Positions 1-6,028 of a DNA stretch of 7,631 nucleotides are shown here, piece after piece (the stretch's first letter is position 1; each line of letters opens with the position of its first letter). The DNA is from an archaeon (GTDB lineage Archaea; Methanobacteriota; Methanobacteria; Methanobacteriales; Methanobacteriaceae), in NCBI GenBank assembly GCA_024409165.1, contig JAKSUE010000061.1:1-7631 (forward strand), in the 5' to 3' direction. The notes below the pieces were generated by a model. That model ran no database searches. It had not been told where the DNA came from and worked only from the letters and a program-made list of their open reading frames with translations. The translations under genes and the position numbers were made by a program.

Positions 1-118
1 AAATAGGTTATTTTATTAATTAAAAAAAAGATAAATAAATGTAGTATTAAATTTTGATTTTTATAATCATAATTAATTTAAATCTACAAAACATCTAAAA
101 ACCAATAATTAACAACAA
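1..118 (+). promoter_or_regulatory. Upstream region of the PolD small subunit gene
   Basis: This AT-only stretch carries no gene that I can see. Two weak archaeal TATA-like stretches are present, TTTTTATAAT at 58-67 and TTTAAAT at 77-83. The second would place the transcript start near 105, leaving a leader of only about a dozen bases. There is no Shine-Dalgarno sequence ahead of either possible start codon (ATG at 119 or 128), which fits a short-leader or leaderless message. The choice between the two boxes is a guess. Confidence 0.35.
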
Positions 119-1891
119 ATGATTAATATGAACTCTAAAATTCTTCTTAAATTTGCAAAAAAAGGGATTAATTTATCACCTGAAGCTTTTGATTTGATAA
201 TTAATTCTGAAAATCCTGTAAATCTAAGCTCTTCAATAATTGTGAAATTAAAAAGTAATAATTATTCTAAAGACGATTTAGTTTCTGTTGATGGAGAGAT
301 TGTAAAAAATATTATGATAGATTTAGGTTTTATCAAAGAAGAAAAGAAAAAAGAGAATTTTAATCAATCTCTTGATAGTTTTGCAGAACCTGAAATTAAA
401 GAGGAAGAAGTAGAAGAAGAACATGATGAAGAACTTGAAGTTGAAACTGAACCTACTGTTACTGAACAAAATGTGGAAGAAGAAGTAGAAGTTAAAACTG
501 AAAGTGAAATTAAAAATGAAGCTGAAAGTCCTGTTAAAAAAGAGGATGATGTGGAACCTAAAGAAAGTGGTTATCCTTCTGAATTTGTTGTTAAAATTGA
601 TGATAGTGATTATACTAATGAAGCTGTTAATAAATATAAGAGAAATGAGATGGAAGTTACTGCAAACTTTGATGGGTTTGAGATTCTTCAAGATACAAGT
701 AAACAATCTTATACAAGTGGTGAAATTAGTAATTTAATTGATTATTTCCAAGATAGATATAATAAGATTGCAAAGATTTTATCAAGAAGACCAGAACTTA
801 AGCTTTATCAGAAGATTGGTGATTTAACAGATGATATGACTGATTTAAACTTAATTGTAATGATTACAGATATTAGAACCACCAAGAATGGTCATTACTT
901 CTTAGAATGTGAAGATGATACAGGTTCTATACCAATTCTTATAAGTAAAGATAATTTTGAATCTATGAAAGAAGCTGAAAAGCTTATGAAGGATGAAGTA
1001 ATAGGTATTATCGCTCAAAGACGTGGTAATGGAGAAAATTCATTAGCTATTTGTCAGCAAATTATAAATCCTGGTGTTCCAAGAATGCCTAATAATCCAA
1101 CTGATTTTGCAACTGTATTTACTTCAGATGTTCATATTGGAAGTGTAACTTTCCTTGAAGATGCATTTGTTAGATTTACAAGATGGCTTAATGGTGATTT
1201 TGGAACAGAAGAACAAATGGAACTTGCAAATAATGTTAAATACATGATTGTTGGTGGAGATATTGTAGATGGTATTGGTGTTTATCCAAACCAAGATAAA
1301 GAATTAGCTATTAAAGATATTACAGCTCAATATGATGAAGCTGCAAGATTACTTGGTGATATTAGAAGTGATATTAAAATTATCATCACACCTGGAAACC
1401 ACGATGCATCAAGAGTTGCAGAACCACAACCTGCTGTACCTGAAAAATATGCAAAATCATTATATGAATTAAATAATACAGAATTCGTATCAAATCCAGC
1501 ACTTGTAAATCTTGAAGGTATGAAAGTTCAAATTTACCATGGAAGAGGAATAGATGATATGGTAATGGGAGTTAAAGGATTCTCACACGAACGTAACGAC
1601 TTAGTAATGAAAGAATTCCTTGAAAAAAGACATTTAGCTCCATTATATGGTGAAAGAACACCTCTTGCAAGTGAACTCGAAGATCATCTTGTAATTAATC
1701 AAGTCCCAGATGTTTTACACACAGGACATGTTCACATTAATACTTATAAAAATTATAAAGGTATTCACTGTATTAACTCAGGTACATTCCAGACTCAAAC
1801 TGAGTTCCAGAAAATTTATAATATTGTACCAACCCCTGCAGAAGTCCCTATTTTATACAAAGGACAATATAAACAACTTAAATTTATTTAG
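119..1891 (+). CDS. polB: DNA polymerase D (PolII) small subunit DP1
   Basis: This is the small, exonuclease subunit of the euryarchaeal replicative polymerase PolD, which pairs with the large catalytic subunit DP2 (not in this window). The 590-residue protein has an N-terminal helical part (about 1-72), a long Glu/Lys-rich low-complexity linker (about 73-150), an OB fold (about 243-318) and a C-terminal Mre11-like calcineurin phosphoesterase domain (about 330-590). The metal-binding motifs all look intact: DVH at 337-339, GGDIVDG at 379-385, PGNHDAS at 425-431, YHGR at 473-476 and TGHVH at 535-539. The 3'-5' proofreading nuclease is therefore probably active. I kept the first ATG, but a second in-frame ATG at 128 is equally plausible because neither has a ribosome binding site. 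The linker varies in length in this family. The gene lies about 4 kb from the putative origin and cdc6, on the same strand as cdc6. Confidence 0.95.
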   Translation: MINMNSKILLKFAKKGINLSPEAFDLIINSENPVNLSSSIIVKLKSNNYSKDDLVSVDGEIVKNIMIDLGFIKEEKKKENFNQSLDSFAEPEIKEEEVEEEHDEELEVETEPTVTEQNVEEEVEVKTESEIKNEAESPVKKEDDVEPKESGYPSEFVVKIDDSDYTNEAVNKYKRNEMEVTANFDGFEILQDTSKQSYTSGEISNLIDYFQDRYNKIAKILSRRPELKLYQKIGDLTDDMTDLNLIVMITDIRTTKNGHYFLECEDDTGSIPILISKDNFESMKEAEKLMKDEVIGIIAQRRGNGENSLAICQQIINPGVPRMPNNPTDFATVFTSDVHIGSVTFLEDAFVRFTRWLNGDFGTEEQMELANNVKYMIVGGDIVDGIGVYPNQDKELAIKDITAQYDEAARLLGDIRSDIKIIITPGNHDASRVAEPQPAVPEKYAKSLYELNNTEFVSNPALVNLEGMKVQIYHGRGIDDMVMGVKGFSHERNDLVMKEFLEKRHLAPLYGERTPLASELEDHLVINQVPDVLHTGHVHINTYKNYKGIHCINSGTFQTQTEFQKIYNIVPTPAEVPILYKGQYKQLKFI

Positions 1892-1926
1892 ATTTTTAAC
1901 AATCTAATCTTATTTTAAGATATTTC

Positions 1927-1949
1927 TTATAAATATTTTATAAATATTT
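1927..1949 (+). promoter_or_regulatory. Tandem TATA boxes upstream of the aldolase gene
   Basis: The 11-mer TATAAATATTT occurs twice head to tail (1928-1938 and 1939-1949), giving two overlapping archaeal TATA boxes. Starts about 25 bases downstream would fall near 1957 and 1967, just ahead of the ribosome binding site TGAGGT (1969-1974), leaving a very short leader. The aldolase is thus probably transcribed on its own rather than only by read-through from the polymerase gene. Confidence 0.5.
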
Positions 1950-1980
1950 TTTATAATAATTTTAATAATGAGGTTAAACT

Positions 1981-2556
1981 ATGAAAAATGTAGTAAAATC
2001 AGTTATTGATGTTTCAAATTATGTATTTGAAAGAGGTTTAGTTTCAGGTAAAGCTGGAAATGTAAGTGTAAGATTTAAAAATGAAGGTAAAGATATAGTA
2101 GCTATTACCCCTACTCTTAAATCATTAGCTGATTTAAAAGAAGAAGACATTGTTTTAATTGATGAAAATGGTAAAAACTTAACAAAAGGAAAACCATCTT
2201 CAGAATATAATATGCATCTTGCAATATATAGAGAAAAACCTGAAATAACAGGAATTGTACATACTCACTCTCCATATGCAACTGGATTTGCATTTTCTGA
2301 TAAAAAAATAAAACGTTTAGAAGGTTTTGGAGCTATTAAAAGTGAATATTTAAAAGAAATTCCTTATGAAAAACCAGGATCAATAGAACTTGCAGAAAGT
2401 GCAGCAGAAGCATTAAAAAACGAAGATGTTATTATATTAAAAAATCATGGAGTTATTGCAACAGGAGAAACTGTTGAAGAAGCTGGAGCATTAGTTGAAT
2501 TCACAGAAGAAATTGCTAAAACTCAGTTTGTAACTCATATGTTGAATAAATTATAA
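1981..2556 (+). CDS. fucA: Class II aldolase, L-fuculose-1-phosphate aldolase family
   Basis: A zinc-dependent class II aldolase of 191 residues, slightly shorter than E. coli FucA. The phosphate-binding GNVS lies at 26-29, the catalytic Glu75 in PSSEYNMH (72-79), zinc ligands His94 and His96 in HTHSPYA, and the third zinc ligand His156 in NHGVIATG. The family cleaves L-fuculose 1-phosphate to dihydroxyacetone phosphate and L-lactaldehyde. In methanogens the homologue has been linked to making lactaldehyde for coenzyme F420 (known for Methanocaldococcus), which is the likeliest role here because no fucose catabolism genes are adjacent. The start is fixed by GAGGT at 1970-1974, six bases ahead of the ATG. 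The exact substrate cannot be told from sequence; a ribulose-5-phosphate epimerase or methylthioribulose dehydratase relative is less likely. Confidence 0.85.
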   Translation: MKNVVKSVIDVSNYVFERGLVSGKAGNVSVRFKNEGKDIVAITPTLKSLADLKEEDIVLIDENGKNLTKGKPSSEYNMHLAIYREKPEITGIVHTHSPYATGFAFSDKKIKRLEGFGAIKSEYLKEIPYEKPGSIELAESAAEALKNEDVIILKNHGVIATGETVEEAGALVEFTEEIAKTQFVTHMLNKL

Positions 2557-2571
2557 AAAATTTTTCAATTG

Positions 2572-2583
2572 GTTAATATTAAC
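2572..2583. promoter_or_regulatory. Palindromic operator candidate ahead of bioY
   Basis: GTTAATATTAAC is a perfect 12-bp palindrome located immediately upstream of a TATA-like TTTAAATT (2586-2593), where a regulator would meet the BRE/TFB site. The position suggests control of bioY by a dimeric DNA-binding protein. Biotin-responsive BirA with an HTH domain is the obvious candidate from known biotin regulons, but the site does not clearly show the long-spaced BirA operator, so the regulator is inference. Confidence 0.4.
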
Positions 2584-2585
2584 TG

Positions 2586-2645
2586 TTTAAATTTCATATT
2601 AATTTTTAATTATCTATTAAAAGTTATGTACTCAAATATAGGAGG
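2586..2645 (+). promoter_or_regulatory. bioY promoter and ribosome binding site
   Basis: TTTAAATT at 2586-2593 is the best TATA-box candidate and would start the transcript near 2615. The ribosome binding site GGAGG at 2641-2645 is a full match to the archaeal anti-Shine-Dalgarno and fixes the ATG at 2652 with a six-base spacer. The ribosome binding site is strong; the TATA assignment is tentative. Confidence 0.45.
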
Positions 2646-2651
2646 AATTAA

Positions 2652-3215
2652 ATGAATATTAGTGTAAATAATAATTTTGATAAAATTCAAAATTTTGATA
2701 ATACTACTAAAATATTCTTATCTGTTTTAATGGCTTGTTTTACAGGTATTATGGCACAAGTTGTTATACCACTCCCATGGACACCTATTCCAATTACAGG
2801 ACAGACTTTTGGCGTTTTAGTAGCTGGTTTAGTGCTTGGAAAAAGATATGGTGTACTTAGCCAAGTTTTGTATATTTTACTTGGAATAACAATAATACCT
2901 TGGTTTACAGGTATGACAGGTGGAATAGATGCTATTTTAAGTGTAAATGGTGGATATTTAATAGGATTTATTATATTAACTTTCTTTATCCATGATTTAT
3001 CAGAAAAATTCTCTAAACCTATAGGAATTACAATTGCTAACTTTGCATGTATTTATATTCCAGGTTTAGCAGTACTTGCAATTTATACTTATATCTCACA
3101 AGGAGTTTTATTATCAATTCCTGAATTATTAATGATTGGATTAATTCCATTTATAATTGGAGATATAATCAAAATAATAACTGCAAGTTCATTAGCAAAA
3201 TTAATTAAAATTTAA
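2652..3215 (+). CDS. bioY: Biotin transporter S component BioY (ECF type)
   Basis: Membrane-embedded substrate-binding subunit of an energy-coupling-factor biotin importer, 187 residues. After a polar N-terminus (1-18) there are about six hydrophobic segments (roughly 20-38, 48-62, 66-83, 99-113, 124-147, 158-180). Family hallmarks are the VIPLPWTPIPITGQT stretch (38-52), the AGLVLGKRYG loop (58-67), GGYLIGF (100-106) and the C-terminal GDIIK with Asp171, which matches the biotin-contacting Asp region of characterised BioY proteins. No EcfA or EcfT genes are adjacent, so it either shares a general ECF module encoded elsewhere or works alone, as reported for some BioY proteins. It is flanked by its own palindrome-containing promoter and a T-rich 3' region, so it looks monocistronic. 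Confidence 0.92.
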   Translation: MNISVNNNFDKIQNFDNTTKIFLSVLMACFTGIMAQVVIPLPWTPIPITGQTFGVLVAGLVLGKRYGVLSQVLYILLGITIIPWFTGMTGGIDAILSVNGGYLIGFIILTFFIHDLSEKFSKPIGITIANFACIYIPGLAVLAIYTYISQGVLLSIPELLMIGLIPFIIGDIIKIITASSLAKLIKI

Positions 3216-3303
3216 ATTAATAGATGGATTATTTTAAATAACAATTAAATAAAAATCTATTGATTTAAATTATTTTTTACTATTTCTTATTATTTTGTAA
3301 AAA
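3216..3303 (+). terminator. T-rich 3' region after bioY
   Basis: Downstream of the stop codon, AATAGAT (3219-3225) and ATCTATT (3255-3261) form a 7-bp inverted repeat with a 29-base loop. It is followed by TATTTTTTAC and further T-rich sequence to about 3297. Archaeal termination works on U-rich stretches, so the T-rich part is the more meaningful signal; the long-looped hairpin may be chance. Confidence 0.4.
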
Positions 3304-3305
3304 AA

Positions 3306-3315
3306 TTTATATATT
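3306..3315 (+). promoter_or_regulatory. Strong TATA box for the UPF0147 gene
   Basis: TTTATATATT is a near-ideal methanogen TATA box. Transcription would start near 3335, giving a leader of about 75 bases that ends with a full ribosome binding site GGAGG at 3398-3402, seven bases before the ATG. Together these suggest a well-expressed gene. Confidence 0.6.
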
Positions 3316-3409
3316 TTAAAATTCATAAAGTTATTAAGATATAATAATACTATTTTTTGAATTTAATACTTATTAATAAACTATTTTCAAAAGATATGGA
3401 GGAATTTAT

Positions 3410-3664
3410 ATGAGTAATGAAACATTTGATGAAGTTTCTGAAATTTTAAAACACATTATGGAAAATCCAACTGTACCACGTAATATTAGAAGAGCAGCTG
3501 ACGAATCTTTTACTACTTTAAATGATGAAGAAGAAGATCCAACTGTAAGAGCAAGTGCAGTTATTATTAAATTAGATGAAATTAGTAATGACCCAAATAT
3601 CCCAATTCATGCAAGAACTTTAATTTGGGAAATTTTAAGTAAATTAGAAGCTATTACAGCTTAA
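3410..3664 (+). CDS. UPF0147 family small conserved archaeal protein
   Basis: An 84-residue acidic, all-helical-looking soluble protein. It matches the archaeal UPF0147 family in its length and in the pattern LxxIMENPTVPRNIRRAA (13-30), EEDPTVRASAVIIKLDEISNDPNIPIHARTLIW (36-68) and a short helical tail. The pattern is internally repetitive: NPTVPRNIRRAA and DPNIPIHARTLI look like two related helix-turn-helix repeats of the HEAT type, with DPTVRASAVIIKL between them. Function is unknown in the family and I do not assign one. Strong TATA box and ribosome binding site suggest abundant expression. The gene stands alone and faces the convergent cbiB gene. Confidence 0.85.
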   Translation: MSNETFDEVSEILKHIMENPTVPRNIRRAADESFTTLNDEEEDPTVRASAVIIKLDEISNDPNIPIHARTLIWEILSKLEAITA

Positions 3665-3670
3665 ATTTAC

Positions 3671-3697
3671 ATTTTTACTTTTTTTATTTACTTTTTT
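3671..3697 (+). terminator. Poly-T terminator after the UPF0147 gene
   Basis: Three T tracts (of 5, 7 and 6) follow within 40 bases of the stop codon, without a clear hairpin. This is the usual archaeal type of intrinsic terminator. It lies between convergent genes. Confidence 0.5.
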
Positions 3698-3833
3698 ATT
3701 TATTTTACTTATTTTGATTGATTTAACTATTTTAATTATTTAATTTTTAATCATTTTCAATTTTTTAACTATTTTTCAAAACTAATTTTAGTTTAAATTT
3801 ATATAAAATTATATTTATTTTCTATTAATTTAT

Positions 3834-3840
3834 AAAAAAA
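3834..3840 (-). terminator. Poly-T terminator for cbiB
   Basis: Seven A residues on the plus strand form a T7 tract on the minus strand, 13 bases beyond the cbiB stop codon. This fits a simple archaeal terminator. Confidence 0.45.
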
Positions 3841-3852
3841 GAGAGATTTAAT

Positions 3853-4878
3853 TTAAAGATATAATAAAATTAAATCTAATAAAACAAATATAAAGAATGC
3901 TGTGAATAGGAAAATTGAGAATCTTGTTATATCAATGGCTTTTTTAATATCATCTACTTTTAGACTTTTTATTTTATCACCAAGAACATAATGACCTTTT
4001 TTTACTAATTGAATATTTAAAGATCCTGCTGTAGCAGCCATTGGATAACCTGAATTAGGGCTTTCAAGGTTTTTTGCATCTCTCATCATAATCATGTAAG
4101 CATTTTCCCAATCAAATCTTAAAATAAATGATGCAATAACAATAATAACACCTGAAAATCTTGCAGGAATATAATTTAAAATATCATCTAATTTAGCTGA
4201 AAACCAACCAATATTAGCTAATTCATCAGTTTTATATCCAACCATAGCATCTAAAGTATTAATTGATCTATGAACATATGCTGCACAAATAGCTATTATA
4301 ATAACAGTGAAATCATTTAATCCACAAATAGAACATATAATTCCAATAATTAAATAATAAAACATTGTTGAAATATAAGAATCTGGAATATTTTCAGTTA
4401 ATGTTTCAATAGTTGCTGAAATAATCTCTTCTTTATTTAAATCATTTGTATTTCTACTTACAAGGTGAGAAACTGATTCACGTGCTTTTTTAATATTATT
4501 TGATTCTAAAGTAGTTCCAATATCACGTGCTGAATCTAATAATAATTTAACAGAAAAACTTGATGAAAGTAAAATAACAGCCACTAACTTGAATAAATAA
4601 ATCATATTTATATTTAAATATAAAAAGTGTTTTACCAAAGCTAAAGGTATTATAACAATCAATATACCAAATACTACAACACATAAAGCAAGTAAAAATC
4701 CAGAAAATTTATTATTCATAGAAATAAACTTATTTTTAAAAAAACTAATTGCTTTTCCAATCCAAACAACAGGATGAATTTTCACAGGAAGTTCACTAAT
4801 TATTAAATCAAGTGCCAATGAAAAAATCATAATTGTTAAAAGCATATAAAAGCAATTTGAATAAATATCAGTTATCAT
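3853..4878 (-). CDS. cbiB: Adenosylcobinamide-phosphate synthase CbiB (cobamide synthesis)
   Basis: Integral membrane enzyme that attaches an aminopropanol (phosphate) arm to adenosyl-cobyric acid in corrinoid synthesis; methanogens need cobamides for methyl-transfer enzymes. The 341-residue protein shows the family marks in order: HPVVWIGK at 35-42, a helix pair at about 58-108, SHLVSRNT at 137-144, ATIETLTEN at 155-163, the highly conserved RSINTLDAMVGYK at 204-216, IPARFSG at 237-243 and SPNSGYPMAATAGSL at 273-287, plus a C-terminal membrane helix at about 318-340. It is a little longer than many bacterial homologues because of an N-terminal hydrophobic extension. The segment after ATIETLTEN (PDSYISTMFYY) departs somewhat from the common SDGVVAPLF-like form. 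No other cobalamin genes are adjacent. It has no ribosome binding site and appears leaderless (see the TATA box at 4901-4910). Confidence 0.93.
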   Translation of the reverse strand: MITDIYSNCFYMLLTIMIFSLALDLIISELPVKIHPVVWIGKAISFFKNKFISMNNKFSGFLLALCVVVFGILIVIIPLALVKHFLYLNINMIYLFKLVAVILLSSSFSVKLLLDSARDIGTTLESNNIKKARESVSHLVSRNTNDLNKEEIISATIETLTENIPDSYISTMFYYLIIGIICSICGLNDFTVIIIAICAAYVHRSINTLDAMVGYKTDELANIGWFSAKLDDILNYIPARFSGVIIVIASFILRFDWENAYMIMMRDAKNLESPNSGYPMAATAGSLNIQLVKKGHYVLGDKIKSLKVDDIKKAIDITRFSIFLFTAFFIFVLLDLILLYL

Positions 4879-4900
4879 TAAAGATAATATATAGATTAAT

Positions 4901-4910
4901 TTATATATAA
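4901..4910 (-). promoter_or_regulatory. TATA box of cbiB, leaderless start
   Basis: TTATATATAA is a perfect palindrome. Its centre lies 27 bases upstream of the cbiB start codon (A at 4878), exactly the TATA-to-start distance in archaea. Transcription should therefore begin at or next to the ATG. Being symmetrical, the box could also serve the divergent gene at 5017, with a leader of about 85 bases. Confidence 0.6.
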
Positions 4911-5016
4911 TTTATTAATATAATCATTATTAAGTAAAAAAAAATATCTAATATTAAATTAATTATTATTAAATATTTATTAAAATTATTAAATTATTAA
5001 AAAACAGGAGATTAAA

Positions 5017-5535
5017 ATGGAAGAAGAAAATTACATTGAAATTGATATTGAAACAGTCATTCAAAACTTTTTAGCAGAAGAAGGATTATTAAAACAAAAA
5101 ATAGATGATGAAAACTCAAATTTCCATTTTATAGTTGAATATCCTAAAAACAATGCATTAGACTTAATTCAACCAAAAGGTAAAAAAGATCTCATTATCA
5201 TTGGATGTGCAACTGAAATATCAAAAGAACAAATCCCACTTATTCAAGCAGCTGATTTAAAAACAAGACAAGAATTTATCTGGGATGTAAGATTCTCAAT
5301 AAATAAATTCTTATTAGACTTTGAATTATATCATCCAAATGATGTTTTAGAAAGATTTGTTATTACAGATGAAATATTTATTGATGGTTTAACTAAAGAT
5401 AGATTAATTTCATCTATTAAAAAAGTGTTTAAAGCTAAGTTACATTGTATTTGGTTACTTGGTAAAACTTTCAGTGGAAATAGTAGTGTGGGATCAAATC
5501 AAAATACTGATGTGAAAGATAATATGTTTATTTAA
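5017..5535 (+). CDS. Small conserved archaeal protein, DUF2299-like
   Basis: A 172-residue acidic, soluble protein of unknown function. The pattern of a short N-terminal helix, FHFIVEYP (36-43), a hydrophobic LIIIGCATEIS strand (59-69), FIWDVRFSINKFLLDFEL (87-104), the DEIFIDGLTKDRLISSIKKVFKAKLHCIWLL block (118-148) and a polar unstructured tail (150-172) is what I recall for the archaeal DUF2299 family. I could not test that match. The alternating alpha/beta layout resembles small chaperone-like folds, but this is only an impression. The start is set by AGGAG at 5006-5010, six bases before the ATG. It is divergent from cbiB and ends directly at the putative replication origin. Confidence 0.7.
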   Translation: MEEENYIEIDIETVIQNFLAEEGLLKQKIDDENSNFHFIVEYPKNNALDLIQPKGKKDLIIIGCATEISKEQIPLIQAADLKTRQEFIWDVRFSINKFLLDFELYHPNDVLERFVITDEIFIDGLTKDRLISSIKKVFKAKLHCIWLLGKTFSGNSSVGSNQNTDVKDNMFI

Positions 5536-5540
5536 ATTCT

Positions 5541-5570
5541 TTATTTTTATTATCTTTTTACTCTTTTTTT
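5541..5570 (+). terminator. Poly-T terminator at the left edge of the origin region
   Basis: Successive T tracts (5, 5 and 7 long) begin six bases after the stop codon of the DUF2299-like gene. This would stop transcription before the origin. Confidence 0.45.
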
Positions 5571-5580
5571 AATTAATTTT

Positions 5581-5633
5581 TATTATATTATTATATTATT
5601 ATTATCATTATTTTTTTTATTATTATTATTATT
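5581..5633. repeat. TTA/ATT microsatellite with an embedded T8 tract
   Basis: Two runs of the trinucleotide ATT/TTA (5581-5611 and 5619-5633), separated by a T8 tract. The stretch is pure A/T except for one C. It lies at the left edge of the putative origin and could be an easily melted flank or simply low-complexity drift. Confidence 0.6.
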
Positions 5634-5681
5634 CAAATATATTGATTAATTTTTTTTATTTTTTTATGATTTTTAGAGAGT

Positions 5682-5703
5682 GGGGGGTGGTTTTCCAGTG
5701 AAA
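5682..5703 (+). promoter_or_regulatory. Origin recognition box 1 (ORB1)
   Basis: G-rich GGGGGGT (5682-5688), a three-base gap, then TTTCCAGTGAAA (5692-5703). This is the most canonical ORB in the set. A second G-string, GAGGGT, lies at 5712-5717, where full archaeal ORBs carry theirs. Expected ligand: Orc1/Cdc6. Confidence 0.7.
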
Positions 5704-5732
5704 CATATTTCGAGGGTCTTGAAAGAATCGAC

Positions 5733-5751
5733 AGGTCTATTTCCAGTGAAA
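5733..5751 (+). promoter_or_regulatory. Origin recognition box 2 (ORB2)
   Basis: AGGT (5733-5736), a three-base gap, then TTTCCAGTGAAA (5740-5751), identical in core to ORB1 and 48 bp from it in the same direction. Downstream, GAAATTTACC (5759-5768) mirrors the GGTCTATTTC (5734-5743) on the left, giving this site extra dyad symmetry. Confidence 0.7.
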
Positions 5752-5777
5752 ATTTTTTGAAATTTACCTCTCACTCT

Positions 5778-5877
5778 TGATTAATTTTTATTTGATAAAA
5801 ACATTGATTTGCTTGTTATTTGCTTATTATATTGTTATTTTATTGTTTTTTGATTTTTGGATTATTTTTTGTTAAAA
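5778..5877. other. Candidate DNA unwinding element
   Basis: This segment lies between the opposed ORB pairs. Counting 5781-5880 by hand gives 62 T, 24 A, 11 G and 3 C on the plus strand: 86 percent AT with very strong T over A and G over C skew. The placement between inward-facing ORBs is the usual location of the melted element in archaeal origins. The skew itself is unusual, and part of it extends to the whole gene-free region. Confidence 0.5.
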
Positions 5878-5892
5878 TTTTTACACTTGCAA
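5878..5892 (-). promoter_or_regulatory. Origin recognition box 3 (ORB3)
   Basis: The minus strand reads TTGCAAGTGTAAAAA. It is the reverse-pointing partner of ORB4, 48 bp away. The G-rich box is lost here (minus strand ACAACCA in front of the core), so this is the weakest of the five. It shares the 18-mer AATTTTTACACTTGCAAT with ORB5. Confidence 0.6.
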
Positions 5893-5951
5893 TGGTTGTC
5901 TTGATTTTCGTCTCGTGGATGAAATAGCTTTCACTTGCAATATACCTCTCT
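5879..5951 (-). repeat. Right arm of the 73-bp inverted origin duplication
   Basis: Reverse-complement counterpart of 5681-5753, containing ORB4 and ORB3 with the same 48-bp spacing. The spacer holds a relatively GC-rich patch with an imperfect palindrome, TTTCGTCTCGTGGATGAAA (5906-5924), that differs from the left arm. Confidence 0.55.
5929..5949 (-). promoter_or_regulatory. Origin recognition box 4 (ORB4)
   Basis: The minus strand reads AGAGGT (5949-5944), a three-base gap, then TTGCAAGTGAAA (5940-5929). The G-box, gap and core have exactly the geometry of ORB1, in the opposite direction. Confidence 0.65.
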
Positions 5952-6028
5952 GATTATTTTTAGTTAAAAATTTCTGATTTTATTTTAATTTTGTTGTTTA
6001 TTTTTAATTTTAATTATTTTTTGATGAA

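Larger units (their letters stand above)
5681..5753 (+). repeat. Left arm of the 73-bp inverted origin duplication
   Basis: This block aligns without gaps to the reverse complement of 5879-5951. By hand I count about 40 of 73 identical positions, including both ORB cores, a shared TATTTC just after the first core, and AATC in the spacer. It contains ORB1 and ORB2 exactly 48 bp apart. The spacer match suggests a duplicated or co-evolved protein-binding unit rather than two unrelated ORB pairs. Confidence 0.55.
5677..5777. repeat. Inverted repeat with G6 tract enclosing ORB1 and ORB2
   Basis: AGAGTGGGGGGT (5677-5688) and ACCTCTCACTCT (5766-5777) match as inverted repeats at 10 of 12 positions. 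The left arm contains the only G6 run that I see in the window. They bracket the two right-pointing ORBs and make a local GC island in very AT-rich surroundings. The arms coincide with the G-rich box of ORB1 and with a half ORB on the opposite strand. Confidence 0.5.

Noticed and set aside
323..706. Open frame on the minus strand rich in Phe/Ile
   Set aside because: It is the antisense of the Glu/Lys-rich DP1 linker; the composition (F, I, N, K only in long runs) reflects the purine bias of the real gene, and it has no ribosome binding site.
504..737. Second plus-strand frame inside DP1
   Set aside because: Low-complexity frame-shifted reading of the same linker, inside a confidently assigned gene.
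1710..1907. Small plus-strand frame at the 3' end of DP1
   Set aside because: Overlaps the conserved TGHVH phosphoesterase motif in another frame and has no start signal.
4879..5016. Possible cobalamin riboswitch ahead of cbiB
   Set aside because: The predicted transcript starts at the start codon and the region has no GC-containing conserved B12-box-like structure.
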